Assembly (NCBI RefSeq): GCF_007992495.1
Contig: NZ_BKAJ01000132.1
Coordinates: 1-42,305, forward strand
Source of the DNA: Reyranella soli
GTDB taxonomy: Bacteria > Pseudomonadota > Alphaproteobacteria > Reyranellales > Reyranellaceae
Length of the DNA: 42,305 nucleotides
Direction: 5' to 3'
Shown here in pieces: positions 25,068 to 31,881 of the stretch (position 1 is the first letter of the stretch; each line of letters begins with the position of its first letter). The notes beneath the pieces were generated by a model. It was not told where the DNA came from. It was given only the letters and a program-made list of their open reading frames with translations, and searched no databases. The position numbers were made by a program, and so were the translations under genes.

Positions 25068-25307
25068 TCAGCGTTTCCCCGGCGGGGCTTCGCCGTTGGG
25101 CCAGTCGGTGAAGGCCAGCACGCCCATGACGATGAAGGGGCCGATCAGCGGCACGAGATGGAACAGCGACAGCGCGCCCGAGAAGCCGGCCCGCGTGCAG
25201 ATGCGCCAAGTCGGGATGATCAGCACCAGCGCCGCCAGCAGATGCACGACGATGATGCCGAACACCAGCAGCGAGCCGAGACCGAGCAGCCAGGCGACGG
25301 GATCCAC
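25068..25307 (-). CDS. Small three-span membrane protein
   Basis: A 79-residue protein with hydrophobic spans around residues 8-30, 42-50 and 52-66 and a WRICTRAGFSGALSLFHLVP loop. Similar loop sequences (W-R-I-x-x-x-x-G) occur in the first half of the neighbouring FHA protein (WRIVEKTGLPGWAGL), suggesting the two share an ancestral membrane module. It sits 10 bp after the ridA stop and directly before the FHA gene. Function unknown. Confidence 0.75.
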   Translation of the reverse strand: MDPVAWLLGLGSLLVFGIIVVHLLAALVLIIPTWRICTRAGFSGALSLFHLVPLIGPFIVMGVLAFTDWPNGEAPPGKR

Positions 25308-25317
25308 GGCCAGACGC

Positions 25318-25713
25318 TCAGGCCAGCGCCACGACTTCGATCTCGACCAGCACGTCGCGCGGCAGGCGCGCCACCTCGACGGTCGAGCGCGCCGGCGCGG
25401 CGGCGCCGAAATATTCCGGCCGGCCGTAGACCTCGTTCATGGCCACGAAGCTGTCCATGCTCTTCAGGAACACCGTCGTCTTGACCGCGCGGTCGAGGTC
25501 GCTGCCCGCCGCCTGCAGGACCGCCCGCAGGTTTTTGAGCACCTGATGCGTCTGCTCGGCGATGCCGCCCGGCACGAGGTCGCCGGTCTTGGGATCGAGC
25601 GGGATCTGGCCGGCACAGAACACCAGGCCGTTGGCGACGATGGCCTGCGAATAGGGGCCGAGCGCCTTGGGCGCGGCATCCGACTGGACGACTTTCTTGC
25701 TGCTAGCGGGCAC
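25318..25713 (-). CDS. RidA family reactive enamine/imine deaminase
   Basis: A 131-residue protein of standard YjgF/YER057c/UK114 length. GPYSQAIVANGLVFCAGQIP and the C-terminal PARSTVEVARLPRDVLVEIE with the catalytic Arg are diagnostic. RidA hydrolyses reactive 2-aminoacrylate and related enamines released by PLP enzymes. GTG at 25713 is chosen because GGAG lies 8 bases upstream and the protein then starts at the usual point; the longer frame reaching 25782 has no support. It heads the minus-strand run with the small membrane and FHA genes. Confidence 0.93.
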   Translation of the reverse strand: MPASSKKVVQSDAAPKALGPYSQAIVANGLVFCAGQIPLDPKTGDLVPGGIAEQTHQVLKNLRAVLQAAGSDLDRAVKTTVFLKSMDSFVAMNEVYGRPEYFGAAAPARSTVEVARLPRDVLVEIEVVALA

Positions 25714-25835
25714 TTCATTACTCCATTGAAAACAGGGCGGAACGCTAACATAGGCCCGCTTGCTTGACAGGGGACCCGCCAAGCTTTATCCGCGCCTTCC
25801 TTGGGCCTTTTTGCTTGCCCAGGTTCGGTTGATGG

Positions 25836-25911
25836 GGGGCTGTAGCTCAGCTGGGAGAGCGCCTCGTTCGCAATGAGGAGGTCAGGGGTTCGATCCCCCT
25901 CAGCTCCACCA
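25836..25911 (+). tRNA. tRNA-Ala (CGC)
   Basis: The acceptor GGGGCTG pairs with CAGCTCC (one G-U), the D arm is AGCTCAGCTGGGAGAGC, the anticodon loop TTCGCAA gives CGC, and the T arm is GGGTTCGATCCCC. CCA is encoded and ends at 25911. Gene character changes just after it, which makes its 3' end a plausible integration site. Confidence 0.96.
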
Positions 25912-26013
25912 ACCGGATCAAGGGCTTAGGGCACCAAGCCCTCAGTCGCTGGACACGCCGGGGTAACACCGGGGTAGCACGCCGGGCGATTTCGGCGATC
26001 TACGGAGGCCCAG

Positions 26014-26073
26014 ATGATGAGTGGCGACAGCGACGAGTCGTCAACGCGGTGCGGTCTCCCCCAGCATGGTTGA
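26014..26073 (+). CDS. Possible 19-codon leader peptide
   Basis: A short frame reading MMSGDSDESS... follows a strong GGAGG at 26004-26008, 5 bases before its ATG. Its TGA at 26071-26073 overlaps the start region of the membrane protein gene (ATG 26066). It either couples translation to that gene or marks an old frameshift in its 5' end. No regulatory run of one amino acid is seen. Confidence 0.35.
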   Translation: MMSGDSDESSTRCGLPQHG

Positions 26074-27046
26074 GCTTGATCTCTTCACTTCATGCCTTCT
26101 GATATTTTGCGCTGCTGTCGTCTACGTCGATCTGCTGTTGGGCAGAGGTAAGCGCGAGGCTCTTCGACAACGGCTCATCTCGTGGCGCATCAAGCTAAAG
26201 GCGATGCCGCTTTATCAGGTACCGCGAGGCGAATTGGAGTTTGCGTCGTGGCCACTTAGTTGGCTGGCAGGCGGTGTACTATACTTCGCCGCAATAGAGA
26301 AATGGCCCCGACTGCTCAGGCCTGTCAGGAACTTTATTCCGTTCCTCGTGGCATTATTGATAGGTGCAGTTATCGGCCTTGGTACGGCCGGCATTGTGGC
26401 TCTGCGCAGTGACAACCTGTCAGGCTTCATTCCCTTCGTCTTCAGCCGTGAGTTCTTTGTTCTTTGCTGGGCCATTGCAGTAGGGAACGTCTTCGTCTTC
26501 CTTCCATCCTTACTTGCGATCATATGGCTCAACGATCGATATCCTGATGGTACGCTCGTAGCCCTTCTTCAGCTTGCAACGTTATTTGTCTCAGTTTTTT
26601 TTGCGCCCCTTTTTGGCATGTTGCTGCTGGCCATGGTGGCGACGATGTTCATGCTCTACCTAACACTGCTTGCCAAGCTGTTGGGTTTTGGTGAAATTTC
26701 GCCTATCCATTTGGGGGAAAGCTTTAGCCTTCCGCCACTAGGATCAATTCCAGCAAACACTCTCGCGTTCTGGCCGTCGCTGGGCCACGAGTACGGGTTG
26801 GCCACAAATAGCCTGCTGGCCTCCAGTGTTCTCACTTGGGTTCGCTTGGGAATTGCCGGCGTTTTCTTGCTTTCTTGGCTGATCCTTCCTCTCACCTATC
26901 GGTTCGCTTATCTTAATCTGCGAAGCCTTCTGGAATTGGAGAAGCCTTCGTTGACGGCAATAGCAGTGGCAACTTCTAGCGTTGCGAAGTTGCTCCAAGA
27001 GGCAGTCAAGGTTGTCGTGAAGTATTTCAATGCCGGGCAAGGCTAG
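26066..27046 (+). CDS. Multi-span membrane protein of unknown function
   Basis: A 326-residue protein with about six to seven hydrophobic segments: near residues 5-25, 65-80, 90-115, 130-155, 170-215 and 265-290. It ends in a short amphipathic helix (SVAKLLQEAVKVVVKYFNAG). I recognise no family signature. ATG 26066 is used because an in-frame GTG at 26021 has no ribosome site, whereas the nearby GGAGG feeds the overlapping leader frame. Codon use is visibly AT-richer than in genes left of tRNA-Ala, in keeping with acquired DNA. It has no obvious operon partner. Confidence 0.7.
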   Translation: MVELDLFTSCLLIFCAAVVYVDLLLGRGKREALRQRLISWRIKLKAMPLYQVPRGELEFASWPLSWLAGGVLYFAAIEKWPRLLRPVRNFIPFLVALLIGAVIGLGTAGIVALRSDNLSGFIPFVFSREFFVLCWAIAVGNVFVFLPSLLAIIWLNDRYPDGTLVALLQLATLFVSVFFAPLFGMLLLAMVATMFMLYLTLLAKLLGFGEISPIHLGESFSLPPLGSIPANTLAFWPSLGHEYGLATNSLLASSVLTWVRLGIAGVFLLSWLILPLTYRFAYLNLRSLLELEKPSLTAIAVATSSVAKLLQEAVKVVVKYFNAGQG

Positions 27047-27065
27047 ATACTCAGCATCAACCGCC

Positions 27066-27132
27066 TCGGCTTTTCCGCCGAAGTGGATCAACCCGCAGCT
27101 CACGCGCCTGGTAGACGAGGCGAGTGGTCACT
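27066..27132 (+). pseudogene. Remnant of ATP-dependent DNA ligase N-terminus
   Basis: Translation in one frame gives FPPKWINPQLTRLVDEASG, which fits the N-terminal motif of LigD-type ATP-dependent DNA ligases (…PxxIxPQLAxLVxxxPxGDxW). The match ends after about 20 residues and no ligase domain follows. It is one of three fragments of the same gene type within 3.3 kb. Confidence 0.5.
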
Positions 27133-27156
27133 GCCTGATCAACAGACACTGATGGT

Positions 27157-27936
27157 TTAAGCCGCCAGCGCAAAACTCTGCGCCCGCTCCTCCAGTTTGT
27201 CGCGAATGATGTCAATAGGCTGGCGCCGATCGACTACGACTGATGCCACGCTGCGCAAGCGCGACCGAAGCTGGCTACGGCCCCCAGTGAAGCGCAATAG
27301 CGGTGCACAGCGTTCGGTTTCCGCTCTGTACAGCGACTCGCAGAATGCACTCTGCACATCCAGGATGTCGTGGCTATCGAGTTCGATATTGAAGAAGTCG
27401 AGCGTATTCCGATCGCCCGCCGCCTCGAAGACGATGCTGGTGCCATTGACCAGGTCGCCGGCTTGCATCAGGAAGCCATCAACGTAGACGGCATGCCAGG
27501 CCGTGACGCAAAGGTCTGCGCTCGGCGAGTTCTCACCCAGAGCGCCGCGCCGCACGAGGACCGGCAGGTTCGACTGGTCGCCATCCCATTTGCCCGAGAC
27601 GCTGTTCAAGGTGTGGCTGACCAACGCTTTGATCGGCGCGAAGCCGCCAAAACGCACCGCAACCTCATCACCCGCTGCCAAGGTTTCGATTGGCCGATAG
27701 CCGTCGCGCGTGCGGATCAGGGTGCCCCTCGCGAAGCAACTGCCGCCCTGGTTGTTGCCGTTTCCGTTGCCGCCGTTTCCGTTGGTGCCGCCGTTGCCGT
27801 TGCCGTTGCCGTTTCCGCCCGGGGCTGCCGACGCCACACTGTGCAGAGCGCCGGTCGCCAAGACCGTACCGAGGATCAGGCTAGCCGCTTTCAGCGTGTT
27901 GCGCCGCGCGCGATCGATCTTCGGAGTGCTGATCAT
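27157..27936 (-). CDS. Secreted Hint-domain protein
   Basis: A 259-residue protein starting MISTPKIDRARRNTLKAASL, with AAGGAG before the ATG. Residues 1-37 are a twin-arginine-like signal peptide ending in ASA|A. A Gly/Asn linker of about 25 residues (39-64) follows. The rest is a Hint_2-type domain (PF13403): it begins C67-FARGTLIRTRDGYRPIETL and continues with a GD motif (AAGDEVAVRFGG), CVTAWHAVYVDGFLM and DSHDILDVQSAFCESLYR. The Hint fold of inteins and hedgehog proteins carries out N-S acyl shift using that Cys. The domain is alone, with no N-extein, so what it cleaves is unclear. Confidence 0.75.
   Translation of the reverse strand: MISTPKIDRARRNTLKAASLILGTVLATGALHSVASAAPGGNGNGNGNGGTNGNGGNGNGNNQGGSCFARGTLIRTRDGYRPIETLAAGDEVAVRFGGFAPIKALVSHTLNSVSGKWDGDQSNLPVLVRRGALGENSPSADLCVTAWHAVYVDGFLMQAGDLVNGTSIVFEAAGDRNTLDFFNIELDSHDILDVQSAFCESLYRAETERCAPLLRFTGGRSQLRSRLRSVASVVVDRRQPIDIIRDKLEERAQSFALAA
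27745..27825. repeat. Low-complexity CCGTTG/CCGTTTCC repeat coding a Gly-Asn linker
   Basis: Imperfect 6-base units (CCGTTG, CCGTTT, CCGCC) run through this stretch. On the minus strand they encode alternating Gly and Asn in the linker of the Hint protein. The unit number is likely to vary by slippage. Confidence 0.7.
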
Positions 27937-28179
27937 TCTGCTCTCTCCTTGCCTAACGGCATGATATGCAATCGCGAATTGTGAGCTTTCCAACGCTTCC
28001 AAGCCATAGACAGAAGGCGCAGCCCGCGCGGACATTGGAGGTACCCCGAAGGAGTCTACGCTGTCCGCCTGTAACGAAGCCGTAAGCTTAGAAAAGTTCA
28101 AAGGTGAAACTCACGCGGCCCGACGACGTTCATGGGATGGGTGTCTTGACGTACCCGTCAGGTGGTGGTTGTGCAGCAA

Positions 28180-28368
28180 ATGCCAAATTCGTTGATGGTG
28201 ACCGTGTGTCAGTTGGCAAGCCTAGTCGCCGCCGCACTACTGCTTCCGTCAGCGGTAGTGGATCTGGCCCTTGAGACGGACATTTCAACAATGCTGTCAC
28301 AAGCGACGCTGGTGGCATTTGCCGTCGCAGTCGTCGTCACTGTTTGGAATGCGGAAACACGGCGGTAG
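28180..28368 (+). CDS. Small two-span membrane protein, candidate
   Basis: A 62-residue frame starting MPNSLMVTVCQLASLVAAAL with hydrophobic spans at about 5-27 and 38-55, ending WNAETRR. No strong ribosome site is seen. Support comes from the hydrophobic pattern and from a downstream intrinsic terminator (28494-28525) on the same strand. No family is recognised. Confidence 0.4.
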   Translation: MPNSLMVTVCQLASLVAAALLLPSAVVDLALETDISTMLSQATLVAFAVAVVVTVWNAETRR

Positions 28369-28493
28369 GCATTCCGTATGACCCATCGTGGCGGATGTCT
28401 TTTTGGCCTGGAATCGAGAGGCGGGCCCGGGCTGCTGAATCGCTCGGACAGTGGTGTGGGACACTGCGGTCGTCCCTAAAGCTTCAACCACCC

Positions 28494-28525
28494 GCCTGCC
28501 CTGTTGGGATCAGGGCGGCTTTTCC
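28494..28525 (+). terminator. Intrinsic terminator
   Basis: CCTGCCCTG pairs with CAGGGCGG around a 7-base loop and is followed by CTTTTCC. It would end a plus-strand transcript carrying the small membrane gene at 28180. Confidence 0.65.
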
Positions 28526-28758
28526 TTAGCAGTGCCAATGAACACAAGAGGGTGATCGTTTAAGGTCCCTCCAAAATAGCCAACGCTTTCGGGGCACTAC
28601 CTCTTAAGGGGTAGCACTGACGCCGCGTCGGTGACCTTCATTGAGCCGCAGCCCATGGCGCAACGTGGAGTAGTGCTTTTTAGCCCGAATAAGGGTTTGC
28701 CCCGATCGGCTAGGCTTCGGTAGCCCTCACTGTACCCCAAACTTAGAGTGAGTGGTTA

Positions 28759-28804
28759 GGCCCCGCATTTGGTGGCTTGCTAGCCTTATGCGGGGCCGTC
28801 TTTT
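28759..28804 (+). terminator. Strong intrinsic terminator GGCCCCGCAT / ATGCGGGGCC
   Basis: A perfect 10-base stem, 28759-28768 with 28788-28797, is followed by GTCTTTT. No gene precedes it within 200 bases, so it may end a non-coding transcript starting after 28527. Confidence 0.7.
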
Positions 28805-28891
28805 AACTCGTGCCAGCACTGGTCGACCGTAGCGGCATCGCCCACCGGACGCGAATGTGCTCCAGTAACGTCCGTGGGACCGACAGTTAAA

Positions 28892-28960
28892 CTACCAAAG
28901 TGTATCAAGCCGCAGCTCACTCACCTCGTTCACTAAGCGCCGTCGGGCGACAGTTGGCTG
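28892..28960 (+). pseudogene. Remnant of ATP-dependent DNA ligase N-terminus
   Basis: One frame reads LPKCIKPQLTHLVH, a TAA stop, then APSGDSWL, matching the start of LigD-like ligases (LPxFIxPQLxxLVxxAPSGDxWLHEIK) with an in-frame stop. It breaks off after about 23 codons. It is a second copy of the segment at 27066, and more faithful to the motif. Confidence 0.6.
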
Positions 28961-28987
28961 CTACTGCGTGGGAGCAACGCCACGCGG

Positions 28988-29126
28988 AGCGGCCCCGCAT
29001 AGGCAACGAATACCTATGCGGGGCCTGACCGTCCTCTCCTGGTTTGCCGTTCAGGGAGCGAGGGCTGCTGTAGAGTAGCCGCGCGCGAGCAGGATACGGT
29101 CAGGCCCAAAGAGCTACCCCCGAGGT
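28988..29126 (+). ncRNA. Structured repeat element, copy A
   Basis: It begins with the hairpin 28991-29025 (GGCCCCGCATAGG / CCTATGCGGGGCC). GGCCTGACCGT (29022-29032) can pair over ~65 bases with ACGGTCAGGCC (29096-29106), enclosing a second stem GGCTGCT / AGTAGCC. A homologous copy lies at 29458-29596 with compensatory differences. The orientation is assigned only from the likeness to the terminator at 28759. No known RNA family is recognised. Confidence 0.45.
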
Positions 29127-29239
29127 CCACATATGCGAGGGAAAATGTCCCCCGCGGTGGGCTCACGCGGTCGATGGTCACCGTCGCCCCTGCGACAGTT
29201 GCGATTGTTGCGACAGTTGGCGGCCCGCCGGAAATAGGC

Positions 29240-29277
29240 GGCCCCGCACAGCAGTTGGGAGCGGTCCGTGCGGGGCC
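29240..29277. repeat. GGCCCCGCAC hairpin
   Basis: GGCCCCGCAC (29240-29249) and GTGCGGGGCC (29268-29277) form a perfect 10-base stem with an 18-base loop. It shares the preceding GCGG and following TGACC with copy A but lacks a clear counterpart of the later part, so it is a partial family member. Confidence 0.6.
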
Positions 29278-29457
29278 TGACCATTGGTGCCGTGTGGGGG
29301 CGTGCGAATGGCTAGCGCAGATTGGGTCATTTCATCCCGGATCGCATTAACCTGCGACAACATCTTGTTGATTTAAGCAACCGCTCGGCCATGGCCTGCA
29401 TCGGGCGACCCATGAGCCTGGGTCCTGATCAAGTCGAACGCAAACGAGGCGCACCCC

Positions 29458-29596
29458 AGAGCGGCCCCGCACAGGAGGGTACCCTATGCGAGGCCTAACC
29501 CTCTCTCCCTAGGTTTGGGTGTCGGGAGCGAGGGCTACAGCAGAGTAGCTCGCACGCGAGCGGACAACGTCTAGGCCGAAAGAGTTACCGACGATG
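29458..29596 (+). ncRNA. Structured repeat element, copy B
   Basis: Same architecture as copy A: GGCCCCGCAC... / TGCGAGGCC hairpin (one mismatch), GGCCTA pairing with TAGGCC at the far end, and inner stem GGCTAC / GTAGCT. GGGAGCGAGGGCT and AGAGTAGC are conserved with copy A. The two copies differ at paired positions in ways that keep pairing. Confidence 0.45.
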
Positions 29597-29855
29597 CGCC
29601 TTGGCGAGGCCTCAGCCTTCCAACAGCCAGTAGAGGAGGGCGGCAGTAGCAACACCCACTAAGGCGTAGATCAGGTGCCGACGAAGTTCCCGATGCATCG
29701 CGGACTAACGCCGGGCATCCGAACTGTTCCAAACAACCGTCCGTGACGACCCGGTGACTGGCCGAGGGCCTGGCCCGGGCGGCTGGCCTGATGCTGGCTG
29801 TGCTGGCAGATGGTTGCGCGATCGTGAGAGGTCGTGCCGGCGATCGGCGGCTACC

Positions 29856-30143
29856 GTGTTGGGCCATGTTGAAGCTACCCCGAGACGCCCCTGGCTCCAT
29901 CGCCTGCGGCCGCTGCGGCCGGCCACTCCTGCCGTGTGTCGGTGCGGCCACCGGCGCCTCGTGCCCTTTCGGCTACTCAAGACCTCCGACGACGACCAGA
30001 CGCCTCTCTACGACCGTCCGTTCAAATGCGAGGCCTGCGGCAGCCGTGACGTGACCCTGTTCGCCCTCGACGACGAGGTCGAGCTCGATCAACTGCGTCC
30101 CGAGCTTCTGCCACCAACGCCGACGGTGGCGCCTTCCAACTAA
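29856..30143 (+). CDS. Small zinc-ribbon-like protein, start uncertain
   Basis: The C-terminal ~65 residues look genuine: CRCGHRRLVPFRLLK, then DDQTPLYDRPFKCEACGSRD and VTLFALDDEVELDQL, a C-x-C…C-x-x-C ribbon. The N-terminal part is doubtful. GTG 29856 gives 95 residues. A second frame starting at ATG 29868 reads MLKLPRDAPGSIACGRCGRP, also with a Cys pair, so the true protein may begin there and a frameshift may separate the halves. A relative with the same Cys spacing lies at 41928. DNA, RNA or metal binding are possible; function unknown. Confidence 0.5.
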   Translation: MLGHVEATPRRPWLHRLRPLRPATPAVCRCGHRRLVPFRLLKTSDDDQTPLYDRPFKCEACGSRDVTLFALDDEVELDQLRPELLPPTPTVAPSN

Positions 30144-30223
30144 GCGCTCCGCCTACAGGCTCATGTTGCTGTGGGGGAACATCGCGCGAGCATCGGTGAC
30201 AGCGGGTGAGCAAGGTGCACTAG

Positions 30224-30370
30224 GTGAAGCCCGAGTTGGTCGTGGAAGTGACGTACCTGACGTGGACCGAGGACAATCTGCTGCGCCATGTCTCCTACCA
30301 GGGACAGCGGAAGGACAAGCCGGCGCGGCAGGTCGTGCGGCCGGTACCGCATCCGCCTCGCCCGTCGTAG
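30224..30370 (+). pseudogene. ligD: C-terminal remnant of ATP-dependent DNA ligase
   Basis: Reads VKPELVVEVTYLTWTEDNLL, then RHVSYQGQRKDKPARQVVRP and a natural TAG stop. This is the characteristic C-terminus of LigD-type ATP-dependent ligases (WVxPxLVxEVxxxxWTxDxLLRxxxYxGLRxDKP). A TAG stop immediately before it replaces the expected Trp codon, and the nucleotidyltransferase domain is missing, so this is decayed DNA and not a gene. Confidence 0.7.
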
Positions 30371-30494
30371 CCGCAACTGCCGGCACTGCGGTCAGGCCGC
30401 AGGCCACCAAATCATCACGGAACTCAGTCTTCTGACCTGGACGAGCAAGGTGGACCTTATTAGGCTTTCGCTGTTCTTGGCGGGGGCCTGGATC

Positions 30495-31175
30495 ATGCGG
30501 CAGTATATACTGCAGCAAAATATTGAACTCTTCCGCAGGCAGCTCGCCGGCCCGTCGGACGAGGCCACGCATCGCACGCTTTGCATGCTGCTGATGTCAG
30601 CCGAACGCGACCTAGCTTACATCATTGCCGACGAAAAGGGTGTGCAGCCGCGCGTGTCATCGCGCTGGGTCGCGGGTGCGTTCAGCGGAGCTTCGGAGCG
30701 CGTGGCCGAATATTGGCGTAGCGTCCAGAACTCAGCGCACCCCTATCTGCTGCTCGACCCTGGCCCGGGTCTGCATATTGTTGACGTGAATGATGCCTAT
30801 GCGCAGGCGACGATGACGAATCGCAGCGCCATCGCCGGCCGCTCCCTGTTCGAGGTGTTTCCCGACAATCCGGCCGATCCATCGGCGGACGGTGTGAACA
30901 ACCTGTTCATCTCGTTGCAAATCGCCGCCGAGACCGGCCGCCCGCACGAAATGGCCATCCAGCGCTATGACGTGCGCGATCTCCGGGGCAATTTCGTCGA
31001 GCGCCACTGGCAGCCTATCAATTCGCCGGTGTACGATGATAACGGCAACCTGATCTGCCTCCTGCATCACGTTGAGGACGTGACGGCTGAGGTGCAATCC
31101 CGGCAGCATCGACTTGAGCAGACGGCGGCAATCACTGGCCCGGCGCGAACTCAGGGCGGAGCCAATGAGATTTGA
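30495..31175 (+). CDS. PAS domain protein without output domain
   Basis: A 226-residue cytoplasmic protein starting MRQYILQQNIELFRRQLAGP. The first ~45 residues form a helical segment (N-I-E-x-F-R-R-x-L…L-L-M-S-A-E) common before PAS domains of alphaproteobacterial sensors. Residues ~75-210 are a PAS fold: SAHPYLLLDPGPGLHIVDVN, DAYAQATMTNRSAIAGRSLF, EVFPDNPADP and ICLLHHVEDVTAEV. The protein ends soon after, with no kinase, GGDEF or DNA-binding output. It may act as a stand-alone sensor or partner protein. A frame extending upstream runs through the ligase remnant and is rejected. Confidence 0.75.
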   Translation: MRQYILQQNIELFRRQLAGPSDEATHRTLCMLLMSAERDLAYIIADEKGVQPRVSSRWVAGAFSGASERVAEYWRSVQNSAHPYLLLDPGPGLHIVDVNDAYAQATMTNRSAIAGRSLFEVFPDNPADPSADGVNNLFISLQIAAETGRPHEMAIQRYDVRDLRGNFVERHWQPINSPVYDDNGNLICLLHHVEDVTAEVQSRQHRLEQTAAITGPARTQGGANEI

Positions 31176-31319
31176 TCTAAGGCGGCGGTAATCGCTGCTC
31201 TTTGCAGCGGCGTGACAGGTGTCCTCTCCTGGCGACATCTCTGGCCAACCGCTCGACATAGCGAATTTCTGGAATGGGCCCGAAAGCAGCAATGGAGGGG
31301 ACGCTTGGTGGCTTTGACC

Positions 31320-31529
31320 TTAGTTTCTGTTCCTGCGCCATGTGCTGACCAACATGACGGCCAACCCAAACAATAGTCCGATGATCACCGCCTGCACGGC
31401 AATGTCGAACCAGATGCCTGGGATTGAGGGCGCAGCTCCTGCACGAATGATCGGCATTGCATTCCAGAGCAGGCTCACGACTGCGCCAACGATAAAGCCC
31501 ATGAGGAAATACACTGGCTTGCGGGACAT
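31320..31529 (-). CDS. Small two-span membrane protein
   Basis: A 69-residue frame starting MSRKPVYFLMGFIVGAVVSL with spans at residues ~5-25 and ~40-62 and a basic tail (STWRRNRN). Hydrophobic pattern and positive-inside ends look real, but no ribosome site is clear. No family recognised. A longer reading to 31805 is rejected because its added part has non-coding composition. Confidence 0.5.
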   Translation of the reverse strand: MSRKPVYFLMGFIVGAVVSLLWNAMPIIRAGAAPSIPGIWFDIAVQAVIIGLLFGLAVMLVSTWRRNRN

Positions 31530-31881
31530 GCCGGGACTGTAGAAGCAGGTTTGCGCCGCGGCTAGCCAATTTGGGCGCGGCACCTTGTACGGCCGATGCC
31601 GCATCCGCCTCAAAGCCGCGGCTCCCTTTGATGATCGCCGGACAACGCCATCGTCGCTCTTTCTCCGGCTGCCAGACGGACTAATTCGATTCCACGGGCA
31701 GAAAAACAGGGTTAGCGGCGATGCTGGCCATGCCCCAGAGGAAAAGCCCGCCCAGGGCGCTGAACACTGGGCGGGCAACCCGAGGCTTACCTGCGGGCGG
31801 AGCATAAGCGGGGGAATTGCCTGCTCCGAGAAGCCAAAGACAGAAGTCAGGTAGTTCGTTGCGTCGCGGAGTCGATTGTTG
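31530..31881. other. Gene-free spacer with a minus-strand terminator
   Basis: 352 bases without a supportable gene. The only element seen is the intrinsic terminator at 31742-31776 serving the metallopeptidase gene to its right. Confidence 0.5.
31742..31776 (-). terminator. Intrinsic terminator of the metallopeptidase gene
   Basis: On the minus strand GCCCGCCCAG and CTGGGCGGGC form a perfect 10-base stem followed by TTTTC. It lies 105 bases after the stop at 31882. Confidence 0.75.

Larger units (their letters stand above)
28369..29855. other. 1.5-kb gene-poor region with hairpin repeats
   Basis: No convincing protein gene lies here; short frames have no ribosome sites or family motifs. The stretch holds an intrinsic terminator near 28510 and four GGCCCCGCA hairpins (28759, 28991, 29240, 29463). 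Two of these begin ~135-bp repeats with conserved folding. A ligase remnant lies at 28892. The 230 bases between 28527 and the terminator at 28759 could hold a small RNA, but I cannot name one. Confidence 0.6.

Noticed and set aside
27745..27825. Possible CRISPR or tandem repeat array
   Set aside because: Units are only 6 bases without spacers; it is the coding repeat of the Gly-Asn linker.
28988..29596. Hairpin repeats considered as attC sites of an integron
   Set aside because: No integrase, no cassette genes between them, and no R' / R'' core sites seen.
30153..30572. 139-codon minus-strand frame over the ligase remnant
   Set aside because: The plus strand here shows a recognisable ligase C-terminus, so this is antisense noise.
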